DNA from: JAKOQB01 sp036824465
Lineage (GTDB): Bacteria; Pseudomonadota; Gammaproteobacteria; Burkholderiales; Burkholderiaceae_F
Assembly (NCBI GenBank): GCA_036824465.1
Contig: DAITAC010000023.1
Span: forward strand, 1 to 45,691
Direction: 5' to 3'
Length of the DNA stretch: 45,691 bases
The notes under the pieces were generated by a model that made no database searches, was not told the origin of the DNA, and saw nothing but the letters and a program-made list of their open reading frames with translations. Below are positions 24,927-33,246 of this stretch, piece after piece. Every line of letters begins with the position of its first letter. Within the stretch, counting starts at the first letter, position 1. Position numbers and translations under genes: made by a program.

Positions 24927-26207
24927 CTAGGTGAGCCGCTGAGGATGGCCCAGCGCGTTCAGCATCTCGCGCGTGATCAGCGTGATGCCGCCCTCGGTAC
25001 GATTGAAACGGCGCGCGTCTTCTTCAGCGTTCTCGCCGACGACCAGCCCATCCGGCAGCTTGCAGCCACGATCGACGACGACCTTGTTCAAACGCACGCG
25101 ACGACCGACTTCCACATGCGGCAGCAAAACCGACCAGTTGACGGTTGAATACGAGTGCACGCGGCATGAGGAGAATAGAAGCGAGCGGAACAGCGCGCCG
25201 GAGATGATGCAGCCGCCCGAGACCATCGACTCTATCGCCACGCCGCGCCGGTCCGGCTCGTTATGAACGAACTTGGCGGAGGGCAACTGCTCCTGCCAGG
25301 TCCAGATCGGCCAGTTGGTGTCGTACAGATTGAGCAGTGGCTTGGTCGCGGTCAGTTCGATGTTGGCGTCCCAATACGCATCGATCGTTCCGACATCCCG
25401 CCAGTACGGCTGCTCGTCGGGCTCCGATATCACGCAACTGTCGGAAAACGGCTGCGCCCAGGCAGCGCCATTGCGTACGGCAGCCGGAATGATGTCTTTG
25501 CCAAAGTCATGGCTAGAACTGGAAGTCGAGATATCGCGTTCGAGTTCGGCGTACAGGTACTTCGCATTGAACACGTAGATGCCCATGCTTGCGAGCGCCA
25601 TATCGGGCCGCCCCGGCATCGGCGGCGGCTGCGGCGGCTTCTCGACGAAGCTGGTGATGCGGCCCTTGTCATCAGTCGCCATCACGCCGAACGCGGACGC
25701 CTCTGCCAGCGGAACTTCGATGCAACCGACCGTGCACTCGGCGCCCTTGTCCACGTGAAAGGCCAGCATACGGCCGTAGTCCATCTTGTAGATGTGATCG
25801 CCTGCCAGCACCAGGATGTACTCGGGTCTGTAGGAGCGGATGATGTCGATGTTCTGATAAACAGCATCGGCGGTGCCGCGATACCACGATTGTTCGTCGA
25901 TGCGCTGCTGGGCAGGTAGCAGGTCGATGAACTCGTTCATCTCGGCCTTCATGAAGGCCCAGCCGCGCTGTACGTGACGCAGCAGGCTGTGCGACTTGTA
26001 TTGCGTGACCACGCCAATGCGGCGCAGATTCGAATTCAGGCAGTTGGACAGCGCGAAATCGACAATGCGAAACTTGCCGCCGAAATACACGGCAGGCTTG
26101 GCACGGTTATCGGTCAACTGCTTCAGTCGGCTGCCGCGGCCTCCCGCAAGAACCAGGGCGACGGCACGGCGTGTGAGCATGTTGCGAGCGATGCTGTCGG
26201 GGGTCAT
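24927..26207 (-). CDS. glgC: Glucose-1-phosphate adenylyltransferase
   Basis: The protein has 426 residues, the normal GlgC size. It makes ADP-glucose from glucose-1-phosphate and ATP, the committed step of bacterial glycogen synthesis. The nucleotide-binding loop LVLAGGRGSRLKQLT, KPAVYFGGKFRIVDFALSN, the substrate region LVLAGDHIYKMDY, and the sugar-phosphate region FVEKP are present, and a left-handed beta-helix domain forms the C-terminus. ATG at 26207 has AGGAG about 7 bases upstream. It lies between pgm (22-base gap) and glgA. Confidence 0.97.
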   Translation of the reverse strand: MTPDSIARNMLTRRAVALVLAGGRGSRLKQLTDNRAKPAVYFGGKFRIVDFALSNCLNSNLRRIGVVTQYKSHSLLRHVQRGWAFMKAEMNEFIDLLPAQQRIDEQSWYRGTADAVYQNIDIIRSYRPEYILVLAGDHIYKMDYGRMLAFHVDKGAECTVGCIEVPLAEASAFGVMATDDKGRITSFVEKPPQPPPMPGRPDMALASMGIYVFNAKYLYAELERDISTSSSSHDFGKDIIPAAVRNGAAWAQPFSDSCVISEPDEQPYWRDVGTIDAYWDANIELTATKPLLNLYDTNWPIWTWQEQLPSAKFVHNEPDRRGVAIESMVSGGCIISGALFRSLLFSSCRVHSYSTVNWSVLLPHVEVGRRVRLNKVVVDRGCKLPDGLVVGENAEEDARRFNRTEGGITLITREMLNALGHPQRLT

Positions 26208-26229
26208 CGTCGTCTCCTGGCGCGTGTCC

Positions 26230-27861
26230 TCAGGTGATCACATCGGGCCGCGTGCGACCGGTGCGGCGGCGGATCGACGCGATCTGCTCGGCGGCCGTGA
26301 TCAATGCTGACAGTGCCGCCTGTGGGTCAATGTCCTGTTGCGCTGGATCAGCTTCATAGCGCTCAAGGTACACGCGCAAGGTGGCGCCCTCGGTGCCGGT
26401 GCCGGACAGGCGAAACACCACGCGCGAACCGTCAGTGAAACGCACACCGATGCCTTGCTTGCGGCTCACCGATCCGTCCACCGGATCGACGTAGGAGAAG
26501 TCGGCTGCGGTGGCGACTTGATGGCCGTCAATGCGCCGGCCGCAGAGCGCTTCAGCATTCCTGCGTAGATCTTCGATCAGTGCTTCGCCCGCGGCGGCGT
26601 CGATCGCTTCATAGTCGTGGCGCGAGTAGTAGTTGCGACCATAGCGGCGCCAGTGGTCGCGCACGATCGCTTCGACCGACTGTGCTCGTGCCGCGACGAT
26701 GTTGAGCCAGAACAGCACCGCCCACAGGCCGTCCTTCTCGCGCACATGGTCGGCGCCGGTTCCGGCGCTTTCTTCCCCGCATAGCGTGGCAAGGCCTGCA
26801 TCGAGCAAGTTGCCAAAGAACTTCCACCCGGTTGGCGTTTCGTAGCAGGAAATGCCAAGCGCCGCTGCCACGCGATCGACCGCGCCGCTCGTCGGCATCG
26901 ATCGCGCCACACCTTTAAGGCCCCGTGCAAATGCCGGGACGAGCATGGCATTGGCGGTCAGCACGGCAAGCGAGTCGCTGGGTGCAACGATGAACCGGCG
27001 CCCAACGACCATGTTGCGGTCGCCATCGCCGTCTGAGGCGGCGCCAAAGTCGGGCGCGTGATCGGCGTCCATGATGGCGAGTAACTCGGTCGCCCACACC
27101 GGATTCGGATCGGGGTGGCCCCCGCCGAAGTCGGGCTTGGGTGTGCCGTTGATCACCGTGCCGCGCGGCGCGCCCAGTTCGCTTTCGAGTATCGCTCGCG
27201 CATACGGGCCGGTGATCGCGTGCATGGCGTCGAAACACATGCGGAAGCCGCCTCTGAACAACGCGCGCATGCGGTCGAAATCGAACAGACCGCGCATCAG
27301 TGCTGCGTAGTCGGCCACAGGGTCAATGACGTCGATACACATGTCGCCCAGCGTTGTCGTGCCGACGCACGCGAGACCGATATTTGGCAGATCGAGCGTC
27401 AGATAGCGGTCGATTGTCTGCGTGCGTGCGTAGATCGCGTCGGTGACCTTCTCCGGCGCCGGCCCGCCGTTGCCGACGTTGTATTTGATGCCGAAGTCGC
27501 CGTCGGGTCCGCCAGGATTGTGGCTGGCCGACAGGATGATGCCGCCGTATGCAGCGTACTTGCGGATCACGTGGCTGGCGGCCGGCGTGGACAACAATCC
27601 GTCGCAGCCGACCAGCACACGCGCAAAGCCATTGGCCGCGGCGAGCCTCAGGATGATCTGGATCGCGCGCTCGTTGAAGTAGCGGCCGTCACCGCCCAGC
27701 ACCAGCGTTTTGCCATTGCGCTCCGGCAGCACGTCGAACAGGCTCTGCACGAAGCTTTCGACATAGCCTGGCTGCTGGAACACCGCGACCTTCTTGCGCA
27801 GGCCTGACGTGCCGGGTTTCTGTCCGGCGAAGGGCGTAATCGCGACGGTGCGCGGGGTCAT
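26230..27861 (-). CDS. pgm: Phosphoglucomutase (alpha-D-glucose phosphate-specific)
   Basis: The protein has 543 residues and interconverts glucose-6-phosphate and glucose-1-phosphate. Diagnostic features are FAGQKPGTSGLRKK near the N-terminus, the catalytic serine loop ILSASHNPGG, the metal-binding loop SDGDGDRNM, the sugar-binding GEESAG, and a C-terminal phosphate-binding RLSGTGTEGAT. ATG at 27861 gives the conserved N-terminus; an upstream TTG at 27879 is less likely. It supplies GlgC, whose gene follows 22 bases later, with glucose-1-phosphate and links imported glucose to storage. Confidence 0.96.
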   Translation of the reverse strand: MTPRTVAITPFAGQKPGTSGLRKKVAVFQQPGYVESFVQSLFDVLPERNGKTLVLGGDGRYFNERAIQIILRLAAANGFARVLVGCDGLLSTPAASHVIRKYAAYGGIILSASHNPGGPDGDFGIKYNVGNGGPAPEKVTDAIYARTQTIDRYLTLDLPNIGLACVGTTTLGDMCIDVIDPVADYAALMRGLFDFDRMRALFRGGFRMCFDAMHAITGPYARAILESELGAPRGTVINGTPKPDFGGGHPDPNPVWATELLAIMDADHAPDFGAASDGDGDRNMVVGRRFIVAPSDSLAVLTANAMLVPAFARGLKGVARSMPTSGAVDRVAAALGISCYETPTGWKFFGNLLDAGLATLCGEESAGTGADHVREKDGLWAVLFWLNIVAARAQSVEAIVRDHWRRYGRNYYSRHDYEAIDAAAGEALIEDLRRNAEALCGRRIDGHQVATAADFSYVDPVDGSVSRKQGIGVRFTDGSRVVFRLSGTGTEGATLRVYLERYEADPAQQDIDPQAALSALITAAEQIASIRRRTGRTRPDVIT

Positions 27862-27884
27862 CGAAACCGTCGCTGGCAAGAGAG

Positions 27885-28991
27885 TTACGTGATGCGCGCT
27901 TCAGTTTTCGGATCGAACAGCACCGCTTGCGACAGATCGAACGCGAGCGGCATCGGCTTGCCCTCGGCACATGCTGCGCGAGGATGCACGCGGCCACAGA
28001 CCTTGGCGCCGTTCAGCTTCGTGAAGACGTGCGTGTCGGGGCCGGTCGGCTCGATCAGGTCAATATGGCATTCGACTACTGTGTCGTAGCTGTGTGCGTC
28101 CTCGTCGGAAATCCGCTCCGGCCGCAGGCCGAGGATCACTTCGCGCCCAATCCAGTCGCGCGCCGCTGCCGGCGCATTCTTCAGGGGCAGCGGAATCGTC
28201 CGATCCTGATGTACCGCTTCGAAGAAGACGCCGCTGCCGTTGGCTGACGCGAGCCTGCCCTTGAGAAAATTCATGGACGGCGAACCAATGAATCCGGCAA
28301 CGAACAGATTGGACGGGGTGTCGTAGATCTCCTGCGGGTTGCCAAACTGCTGCACCACGCCGTCCTTCATCACTGCGATGCGATCGCCGAGTGTCATCGC
28401 CTCGATCTGGTCGTGCGTAACGTAGACGATGGTCGCCCCGAGCCGATGGTGCATCAGCTTGATCTCGGACCGCACCTCGACGCGCAGCTTGGCGTCGAGA
28501 TTGGACAGCGGTTCATCGAACAGGAACAGTGAAGGTTGCCGCGCCAATGCGCGCGCCATCGCCACACGTTGCCGCTGCCCGCCCGACAACTGGCGCGGCT
28601 TGCGGTCGAGCAGATGGCTCATCTGCAGCATGTCGGCCACGCGCGCGATGATCTTTTCCTGCTCTGCCTTCGGCACCTTGCGGATGTTCAGTCCGAAAGC
28701 GATGTTGTCGCGCACGCTCATCGACGGATACAGCGCGTATGACTGGAACACCATGGCAATGTCGCGGTCCTTCGGCGACAGTGCGTTGACGATGCGGTCG
28801 CCGATCTTCACCTCGCCATTGGTGAGAGTCTCCAACCCGGCGATGATGTTGAGCAGCGTCGATTTGCCGCAGCCCGAACCACCTACCAGGATCAGGAACT
28901 GGCCATCGTCGATGCCGATGTCGATGCCCTTGAGCACTTCGGTCCCGTTTGGGAAGGTCTTGCAAATATTCGAAAGCGTCAGGCTTGCCAT
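27885..28991 (-). CDS. gtsD: Sugar ABC transporter ATP-binding protein (GtsD/UgpC-like)
   Basis: The protein has 368 residues. The nucleotide-binding domain has Walker A GGSGCGKST, the Q-loop in MVFQSYALYPSMSV, the signature LSGGQRQRVA, Walker B LFLFDEP and the H-loop YVTHD. A TOBE-type regulatory domain follows (about 240-368, ILGLRPERI). This is the MalK/UgpC class, which energises carbohydrate importers. It lies immediately downstream of the two permease genes (15-base gap) and upstream of pgm, so it most likely serves the gtsABC-type transporter. A second MalK-class ATPase is encoded at 41790. Confidence 0.92.
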   Translation of the reverse strand: MASLTLSNICKTFPNGTEVLKGIDIGIDDGQFLILVGGSGCGKSTLLNIIAGLETLTNGEVKIGDRIVNALSPKDRDIAMVFQSYALYPSMSVRDNIAFGLNIRKVPKAEQEKIIARVADMLQMSHLLDRKPRQLSGGQRQRVAMARALARQPSLFLFDEPLSNLDAKLRVEVRSEIKLMHHRLGATIVYVTHDQIEAMTLGDRIAVMKDGVVQQFGNPQEIYDTPSNLFVAGFIGSPSMNFLKGRLASANGSGVFFEAVHQDRTIPLPLKNAPAAARDWIGREVILGLRPERISDEDAHSYDTVVECHIDLIEPTGPDTHVFTKLNGAKVCGRVHPRAACAEGKPMPLAFDLSQAVLFDPKTEARIT

Positions 28992-29006
28992 CGGTCTTCC
29001 TTGCTC

Positions 29007-29873
29007 TTATCCCTTGACTGCGCCCGCGGTCAGGCCGCGAACAAAGTAGCGGCCGGCGACGATGTAGACGAACAGAGTCGGTAGCGCCGCGATCACCGCC
29101 GCAGCCATGTCGACGTTGTATTCCTTGACGCCAGTGGAAGTGTTTACCAGGTTATTCAAAGCCACAGTCACCGGTGCTGCCTGCCCGCCATTGAACGCCA
29201 CACCGAACAGGAAGTCGTTCCAGATCTGCGTGAACTGCCAGATGATGCACACCACGAAGATCGGTCCCGATAGCGGAAGCACGATCTTGCGGAAGATCAG
29301 GAAGAATCCGGCGCCGTCAACGCGCGCGGACTTGATCAGTTCTTCCGGCACCGAAAGATAGAAATTGCGGAAGAACAGGGTCGTGAACGCGAGGCCGTAA
29401 ACAATGTGCACGAAGATCAGGCCCGCCGTGGTGTTGGCGAGGCCGAAAATCCCGAGCAGCCGCGCCATCGGCAGAAGCACGACCTGGAACGGAATGAAGC
29501 AGCCGACCAGCAGAGCAGTAAACAGGATCTCGGAACCGCGGAAGCGCCAGTGCGCGAGCACATAGCCGTTCAGCGCTCCGATGAAGGTCGACACGAGCAC
29601 GGCGGGCACCACCATCCGCACCGAATTCCAGAAGTACGGCCGCAGTCCACTGCAGTCCACACCAATGCAGGCGCCGTTCCACGCCCTGATCCAGGCCTCG
29701 ATCGTCCAGGTCTGTGGCAGCGCAATCAGGTTGCCGGCGCGCACTTCGTCCATTGGCTTGAGCGATGTGGTCAGTACGACATACAGCGGCGTCAGGTAGT
29801 ACAACGCGAATAGCACCAGCAGCGCGTAGAGCACCACGCGGCCAAGGCTTAGGCGCTGCGCGTCAGCGTGCAT
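29007..29873 (-). CDS. gtsC: Sugar ABC transporter permease (GtsC/MalG-like)
   Basis: This 288-residue integral membrane protein has six helices. Its first helix is near 13-33 (VVLYALLVLFALYYLTPLYVVL), and an EAA-type coupling loop follows the fourth helix (ELIKSARVDGAGFFLIFRKIVLPLSGP). A Cys-containing periplasmic loop, NGACIGVDCSGLRPYFWNS, is typical of the glucose/mannose transporter subgroup. It pairs with the permease at 29863-30777, overlapping it by 11 bases, and docks to the ATPase encoded next. Confidence 0.9.
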   Translation of the reverse strand: MHADAQRLSLGRVVLYALLVLFALYYLTPLYVVLTTSLKPMDEVRAGNLIALPQTWTIEAWIRAWNGACIGVDCSGLRPYFWNSVRMVVPAVLVSTFIGALNGYVLAHWRFRGSEILFTALLVGCFIPFQVVLLPMARLLGIFGLANTTAGLIFVHIVYGLAFTTLFFRNFYLSVPEELIKSARVDGAGFFLIFRKIVLPLSGPIFVVCIIWQFTQIWNDFLFGVAFNGGQAAPVTVALNNLVNTSTGVKEYNVDMAAAVIAALPTLFVYIVAGRYFVRGLTAGAVKG

Positions 29874-30777
29874 TGCGTGCGCTCCGCGTTTCGAGGTACA
29901 TCAGCGGCACCAGTACCGCCACGATGGTCATCAGCATCATCATCGCCGCCGCCGCCCCCAGGCCCAGCTGGCCGCGGTTGAACGAGAACTGGTACATGAA
30001 GATCGCCGGCACATCGCTCGCGTTGCCGGGACCGCCGGCGGTCAGCGCCATCACGAGGTCGAAGCTCTTGATTGCGATATGCGACAGGATCAGCAGCACG
30101 CTGAAGAACACCGGCCGCAGGCTTGGAATGATGATCTTCCAGTAGATACGAGGCAGTGTGGCGCCATCGACCTGCGCCGCCTTGATGATTTCCTCGTCGA
30201 CACCGCGCAGTCCCGCGAGAAACAGCGCCATCACGAAGCCGCTCGATTGCCACACGCCCGCAATCACGACCGTGTAGATCGCCATGTCGGAGTTGACCAG
30301 CCAGTCGAACGTGAAGTTCGGGAAGCCCCAGTCATGCACCAGTTTCTCCAGGCCCAGGCCGGGATTCAGGATCCACTTCCACGCGGTGCCGGTGACGATG
30401 AACGACAGCGCCATCGGATAGAGGTAGATCGCGCGCAGTGCGCCTTCGGCGCGAATCTTCTGGTCGAGCAGGATCGCGATCAGCAAACCCAGCGCGACCG
30501 AGATGCCGATGAACAGCGTGCCGAAGATGCCGAGGTTCTTCGCCGACGTCCACCAGCGCTCGTTGTCGAACAGGCGTGCGTACTGAGCGAGGCCAGCAAA
30601 ATCAAAACTGGGCAGCATCCGCGATTCGGTCAGCGACAGATACGCGGTCCAAATGATGAAGCCGTAGACGAAGACCAGTGACGCTGCCAGCGTCGGACTG
30701 AGCACGATCCGCGGCAGCCAGTCATCAGCCCAGCTGCGCAGGCTGCGCGCGCTTGGTGTGGAGGCGACCGCGCTCAT
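29863..30777 (-). CDS. gtsB: Sugar ABC transporter permease (GtsB/MalF-like)
   Basis: This 304-residue membrane protein has six predicted helices (first near 28-49, LAASLVFVYGFIIWTAYLSL). Its coupling loop is EEIIKAAQVDGATLPRIYWK. It has no large periplasmic insert, unlike the MalF encoded at 44397. With the following permease it forms the channel for a monosaccharide, probably glucose or mannose by homology with Pseudomonas GtsB. The gap to the substrate-binding gene contains two strong stem-loops. Confidence 0.9.
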   Translation of the reverse strand: MSAVASTPSARSLRSWADDWLPRIVLSPTLAASLVFVYGFIIWTAYLSLTESRMLPSFDFAGLAQYARLFDNERWWTSAKNLGIFGTLFIGISVALGLLIAILLDQKIRAEGALRAIYLYPMALSFIVTGTAWKWILNPGLGLEKLVHDWGFPNFTFDWLVNSDMAIYTVVIAGVWQSSGFVMALFLAGLRGVDEEIIKAAQVDGATLPRIYWKIIIPSLRPVFFSVLLILSHIAIKSFDLVMALTAGGPGNASDVPAIFMYQFSFNRGQLGLGAAAAMMMLMTIVAVLVPLMYLETRSARNAR

Positions 30778-30795
30778 GGAGAATTTCGTCGAGGT

Positions 30796-30820
30796 GACCG
30801 CGGGCGCGAAGCCCGCGGTC
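30796..30820 (-). other. Stem-loop 1 downstream of gtsA
   Basis: GACCGCGGGC and GCCCGCGGTC form a perfect 10-bp stem around a 5-base loop. It lies between the gtsA stop and the gtsB start. There is no T run, so it is more likely an mRNA-stabilising or attenuating element than a complete terminator. Confidence 0.7.
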
Positions 30821-30821
30821 G

Positions 30822-30855
30822 GCGGCGGATGCGAGGAGACGTTCGCATCCGCCGC
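30822..30855 (-). other. Stem-loop 2 downstream of gtsA
   Basis: GCGGCGGATGCGA and TCGCATCCGCCGC form a perfect 13-bp stem with an 8-base loop, 9 bases after the gtsA stop codon. Like stem-loop 1, it is well placed to protect the gtsA message from 3' decay and so raise binding-protein output above that of the permeases. Confidence 0.75.
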
Positions 30856-30864
30856 ACAACCTGA

Positions 30865-32121
30865 TTATTTCACCTTCGATGCCTTCACCAGTGCATCAAC
30901 CGCCTGTTGCGAAGTCATGTTCGAGTTCATGAACTTCGCCACCACGTCGAGGAACGCGCCGCGCGTGGACCCCGGAATCGCCATCTCGTGCGCCATGCTC
31001 GGCACCAGGCCGCCGCTCTTGGTCGACGCGGCCATGTCGTCCATCGACTTGGTTGCACAGCTGTCGAACTTGGCACGCGAGACGCCGGCGCGCACCGGGA
31101 TCGAGCCCTTGTTCAGGTTGAACACTTCCTGGAACTCGGGGCTCATGATCGCGGAGGCGAGCGCGAGCTGCGCCTTCTGCGCCGCCGGATCCTTCTGCTT
31201 GAACATCACGAACGAGTCGATGTTGAACGTGAACGAGCCTGTCGTGCCCGGTGAGTTCAGGCACAGGAAGTCCTTGCCCGGCACCTTGTTCGCGGCGGTG
31301 AATTCGCCCTTCGCCCAGTCACCCATGAACTGCATGCCGGCCTTGCCATTGATCACCATCGCGGTGGCGAGGTTCCAGTCACGGCCCGGTGCGTCCTTGT
31401 CGATGTAGGTCTTGATGCGGCCGAGCGTGTCAAAGGACTTGAGCATGGTCGGGCTCTTCAGGCTTGCCTCATCCAGTTGCACCAGCGACTTGCGATAGAA
31501 ATCCGCGCCGCCGACGCCGAGCACGACCGATTCGAACACTGTCGCATCCTGCCATGGCTGGCCGCCGTGCGCGACCGCGATCAGGCCGGCCTTCTTGATC
31601 TTGTCGGCGGCGTCAAAGAACTGATCCCACGTCTGCGGCGGCTGCGCGCCGGCCTTCTTCAGCACCTCTGGATTGACCCACAGCCAGTTGACGCGATGAA
31701 CGTTTACGGGCGCAGCCACGTACTGGCCCTTGTACTTCATCACGTTGGCAACGACCGGCGGCAGCAGTTCGTCCCACTTGCCCTCTTTCGCTCCGGCATC
31801 GATGTTGGCAAGCGCGCCCTCGTTGCCCCATTCCTGGATTTTCGGTCCCTTGACTTGCGCCGCGGTCGGCGCATTGCCCGACACCACACGTGCCTTGAGC
31901 GCGGTATCCGCGGCGTCTCCGCCGCCGCCCGCGACGGCGAAGTCTTTCCAGCCGTATCCCTTGGATTCCAGCATCTTCTTCAGCTCGGCCACAGACTTGG
32001 CTTCGCCGCCGGAAGTCCACCAGTGCAACACCTCAACGGAAGTTTGTTGTGCGTGAACAGCGCCCGCAAGCGCCAGCAGTGCGCCCGCGATCACGGTGCG
32101 CATGAGTTTCTTGCTTAACAT
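30865..32121 (-). CDS. gtsA: Glucose/mannose-type ABC transporter substrate-binding protein
   Basis: This 418-residue periplasmic protein has a signal peptide (VIAGALLALAGAVHAQ). The N-terminus VEVLHWWTSGGEAKSVAELKK and the FAVAGGGGD and AAQVKGPKIQEWG segments closely resemble Pseudomonas GtsA. It captures glucose or a related sugar and delivers it to the GtsB/GtsC permeases. ATG at 32121 is selected by AAGGAG 6 bases upstream and by the signal peptide; the open frame extends upstream but has no support. Two operator palindromes lie upstream, and two stem-loops downstream separate it from the permease genes. Confidence 0.92.
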   Translation of the reverse strand: MLSKKLMRTVIAGALLALAGAVHAQQTSVEVLHWWTSGGEAKSVAELKKMLESKGYGWKDFAVAGGGGDAADTALKARVVSGNAPTAAQVKGPKIQEWGNEGALANIDAGAKEGKWDELLPPVVANVMKYKGQYVAAPVNVHRVNWLWVNPEVLKKAGAQPPQTWDQFFDAADKIKKAGLIAVAHGGQPWQDATVFESVVLGVGGADFYRKSLVQLDEASLKSPTMLKSFDTLGRIKTYIDKDAPGRDWNLATAMVINGKAGMQFMGDWAKGEFTAANKVPGKDFLCLNSPGTTGSFTFNIDSFVMFKQKDPAAQKAQLALASAIMSPEFQEVFNLNKGSIPVRAGVSRAKFDSCATKSMDDMAASTKSGGLVPSMAHEMAIPGSTRGAFLDVVAKFMNSNMTSQQAVDALVKASKVK

Positions 32122-32127
32122 CGATGT

Positions 32128-32133
32128 CTCCTT
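32128..32133 (-). promoter_or_regulatory. Ribosome binding site deciding the gtsA start
   Basis: AAGGAG on the minus strand lies 6 bases before the ATG at 32121 and fixes the start within a longer open frame. Confidence 0.85.
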
Positions 32134-32197
32134 GAGGGGGTTTTGTCGAACTCGCCGCAGTGCAATGGTTGCGATGTCCACACCATGCGCGCCGGAT

Positions 32198-32226
32198 ACT
32201 ACACAGTGCGTTGGATTGTGTAGCAA
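32198..32226 (-). promoter_or_regulatory. Possible sigma-70 promoter of the gts-pgm-glgCA unit
   Basis: On the minus strand, TTGCTA (32226-32221) and TGTAGT (32203-32198) are separated by 17 bases, each matching four of six consensus positions. The -35 hexamer lies inside the operator at 32220-32232, so bound regulator would block RNA polymerase. The match is modest. Confidence 0.4.
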
Positions 32227-32232
32227 TACTAC
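32220..32232. promoter_or_regulatory. Operator palindrome, copy 1
   Basis: GTAGCAATACTAC is a 13-bp near-perfect palindrome (GTAGYAWTRCTAC). It lies about 100 bases before gtsA and overlaps the predicted -35 box. The same palindrome recurs at 32254 and at 41579. Confidence 0.7.
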
Positions 32233-32253
32233 CGATCTGGCGACTTGTTTGAC

Positions 32254-32266
32254 GTAGTATTGCTAC
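32254..32266. promoter_or_regulatory. Operator palindrome, copy 2
   Basis: GTAGTATTGCTAC is the reverse complement of copy 1, centred 34 bases from it. The pairing of two sites at one promoter suggests cooperative binding. A half-site, ATACTAC, is also present at 32197-32203. Confidence 0.7.
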
Positions 32267-32296
32267 AAACAGGGGATGGTACTTGCGCTTCCTGAG

Positions 32297-33235
32297 TTAC
32301 ATGTCTTTCAGGATCTGGCGCCGTTTCTCTTGATACTCCTGCTCGGTGATGGCGCCGGTGTCGCGCAGCCTCTGCAGCGCTTTCAAGCGCTCGCTGACAT
32401 TGCGAAATATCGCGTCGGCATCGGGCGCCGCGCCGGATGCTGCCTCTGGGGCGGGGGCGGCACGAGGAGCTGGCATGACCGGTACCACGGCCGCGGGAGC
32501 GCCCGCCGTTGGCGCCGCGCTGCCGGCACCCGCGGGCGCCGGTGCTACTGGCGGTGCTGGCGCCGCCACCGGGGTGGGCACCGCCGGCTTTGAGTCGAGC
32601 CACAACACGGCCCAATCGGCGCGACGATTGTTCCCGGCGCCCGCTTCGACCGCGATCCGCGCGTCCGGCTCGACTGATTTCGCCCGGCTACCCGGCTCGA
32701 ACGGGAGCACATAACCGGTGGCGCGGAATTGATTCTCGAAATCGCGCCGCACCAGGCCGGCAATGACCTGCAACTGGCCGTCGCGCCGGAACACGCGCGC
32801 GGTGGTCACTGCGCGCGCAGCGAGCGGGCCGAGCAGCCCATGCCGGTCGCTGACGGCGAAAGTCACATCCTGATCGGCAGTGGCCTTGCGCAGCGCGGAT
32901 GCCAGCGGCGCGGCGATTTCATCGAGCTCGGCGGCGGTCAGCAGTGGCTCGGTCTTGCGGCCCGGCAACTGCAGCGATGCAAGCAGCGAACGCATCGCGA
33001 CCGTGTCGACAGCGACGGGATGCTGATTCGGCTCGGCGCCCGGTTCGCGTCGCTCAATGCGCACATAGCTGAAGCGGCCCTCGTACTCCATTGCAACGAC
33101 GCGATCTGCAGCGGAATCGCGCGCCACGCGAACCTGTTGCCCGCTGCTGGCACGACCGGGGTCCGTCTGTGCAAGCGCAGGCAAGGCAAATCCCGCGACT
33201 GCGAGCGCGACCGCTTGAGTTGCGATCCTGTTCAT
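32297..33235 (-). CDS. Exported protein with C-terminal SHOCT domain
   Basis: The protein has 312 residues with a signal peptide (VALAVAGFALPALAQ). A domain of unknown family occupies about 20-205, followed by a long Ala/Pro linker (about 206-270). The C-terminal SHOCT-like helix pair is RLKALQRLRDTGAITEQEYQEKRRQIL. SHOCT domains often promote oligomerisation. ATG at 33235 is supported by GGGGAG a few bases upstream. It is the last gene of the glgP-glgB-glgX-malQ unit, 11 bases after malQ. There is no obvious link to glycogen metabolism. Confidence 0.8.
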   Translation of the reverse strand: MNRIATQAVALAVAGFALPALAQTDPGRASSGQQVRVARDSAADRVVAMEYEGRFSYVRIERREPGAEPNQHPVAVDTVAMRSLLASLQLPGRKTEPLLTAAELDEIAAPLASALRKATADQDVTFAVSDRHGLLGPLAARAVTTARVFRRDGQLQVIAGLVRRDFENQFRATGYVLPFEPGSRAKSVEPDARIAVEAGAGNNRRADWAVLWLDSKPAVPTPVAAPAPPVAPAPAGAGSAAPTAGAPAAVVPVMPAPRAAPAPEAASGAAPDADAIFRNVSERLKALQRLRDTGAITEQEYQEKRRQILKDM

Positions 33236-33246
33236 CTGTCTCCCCA

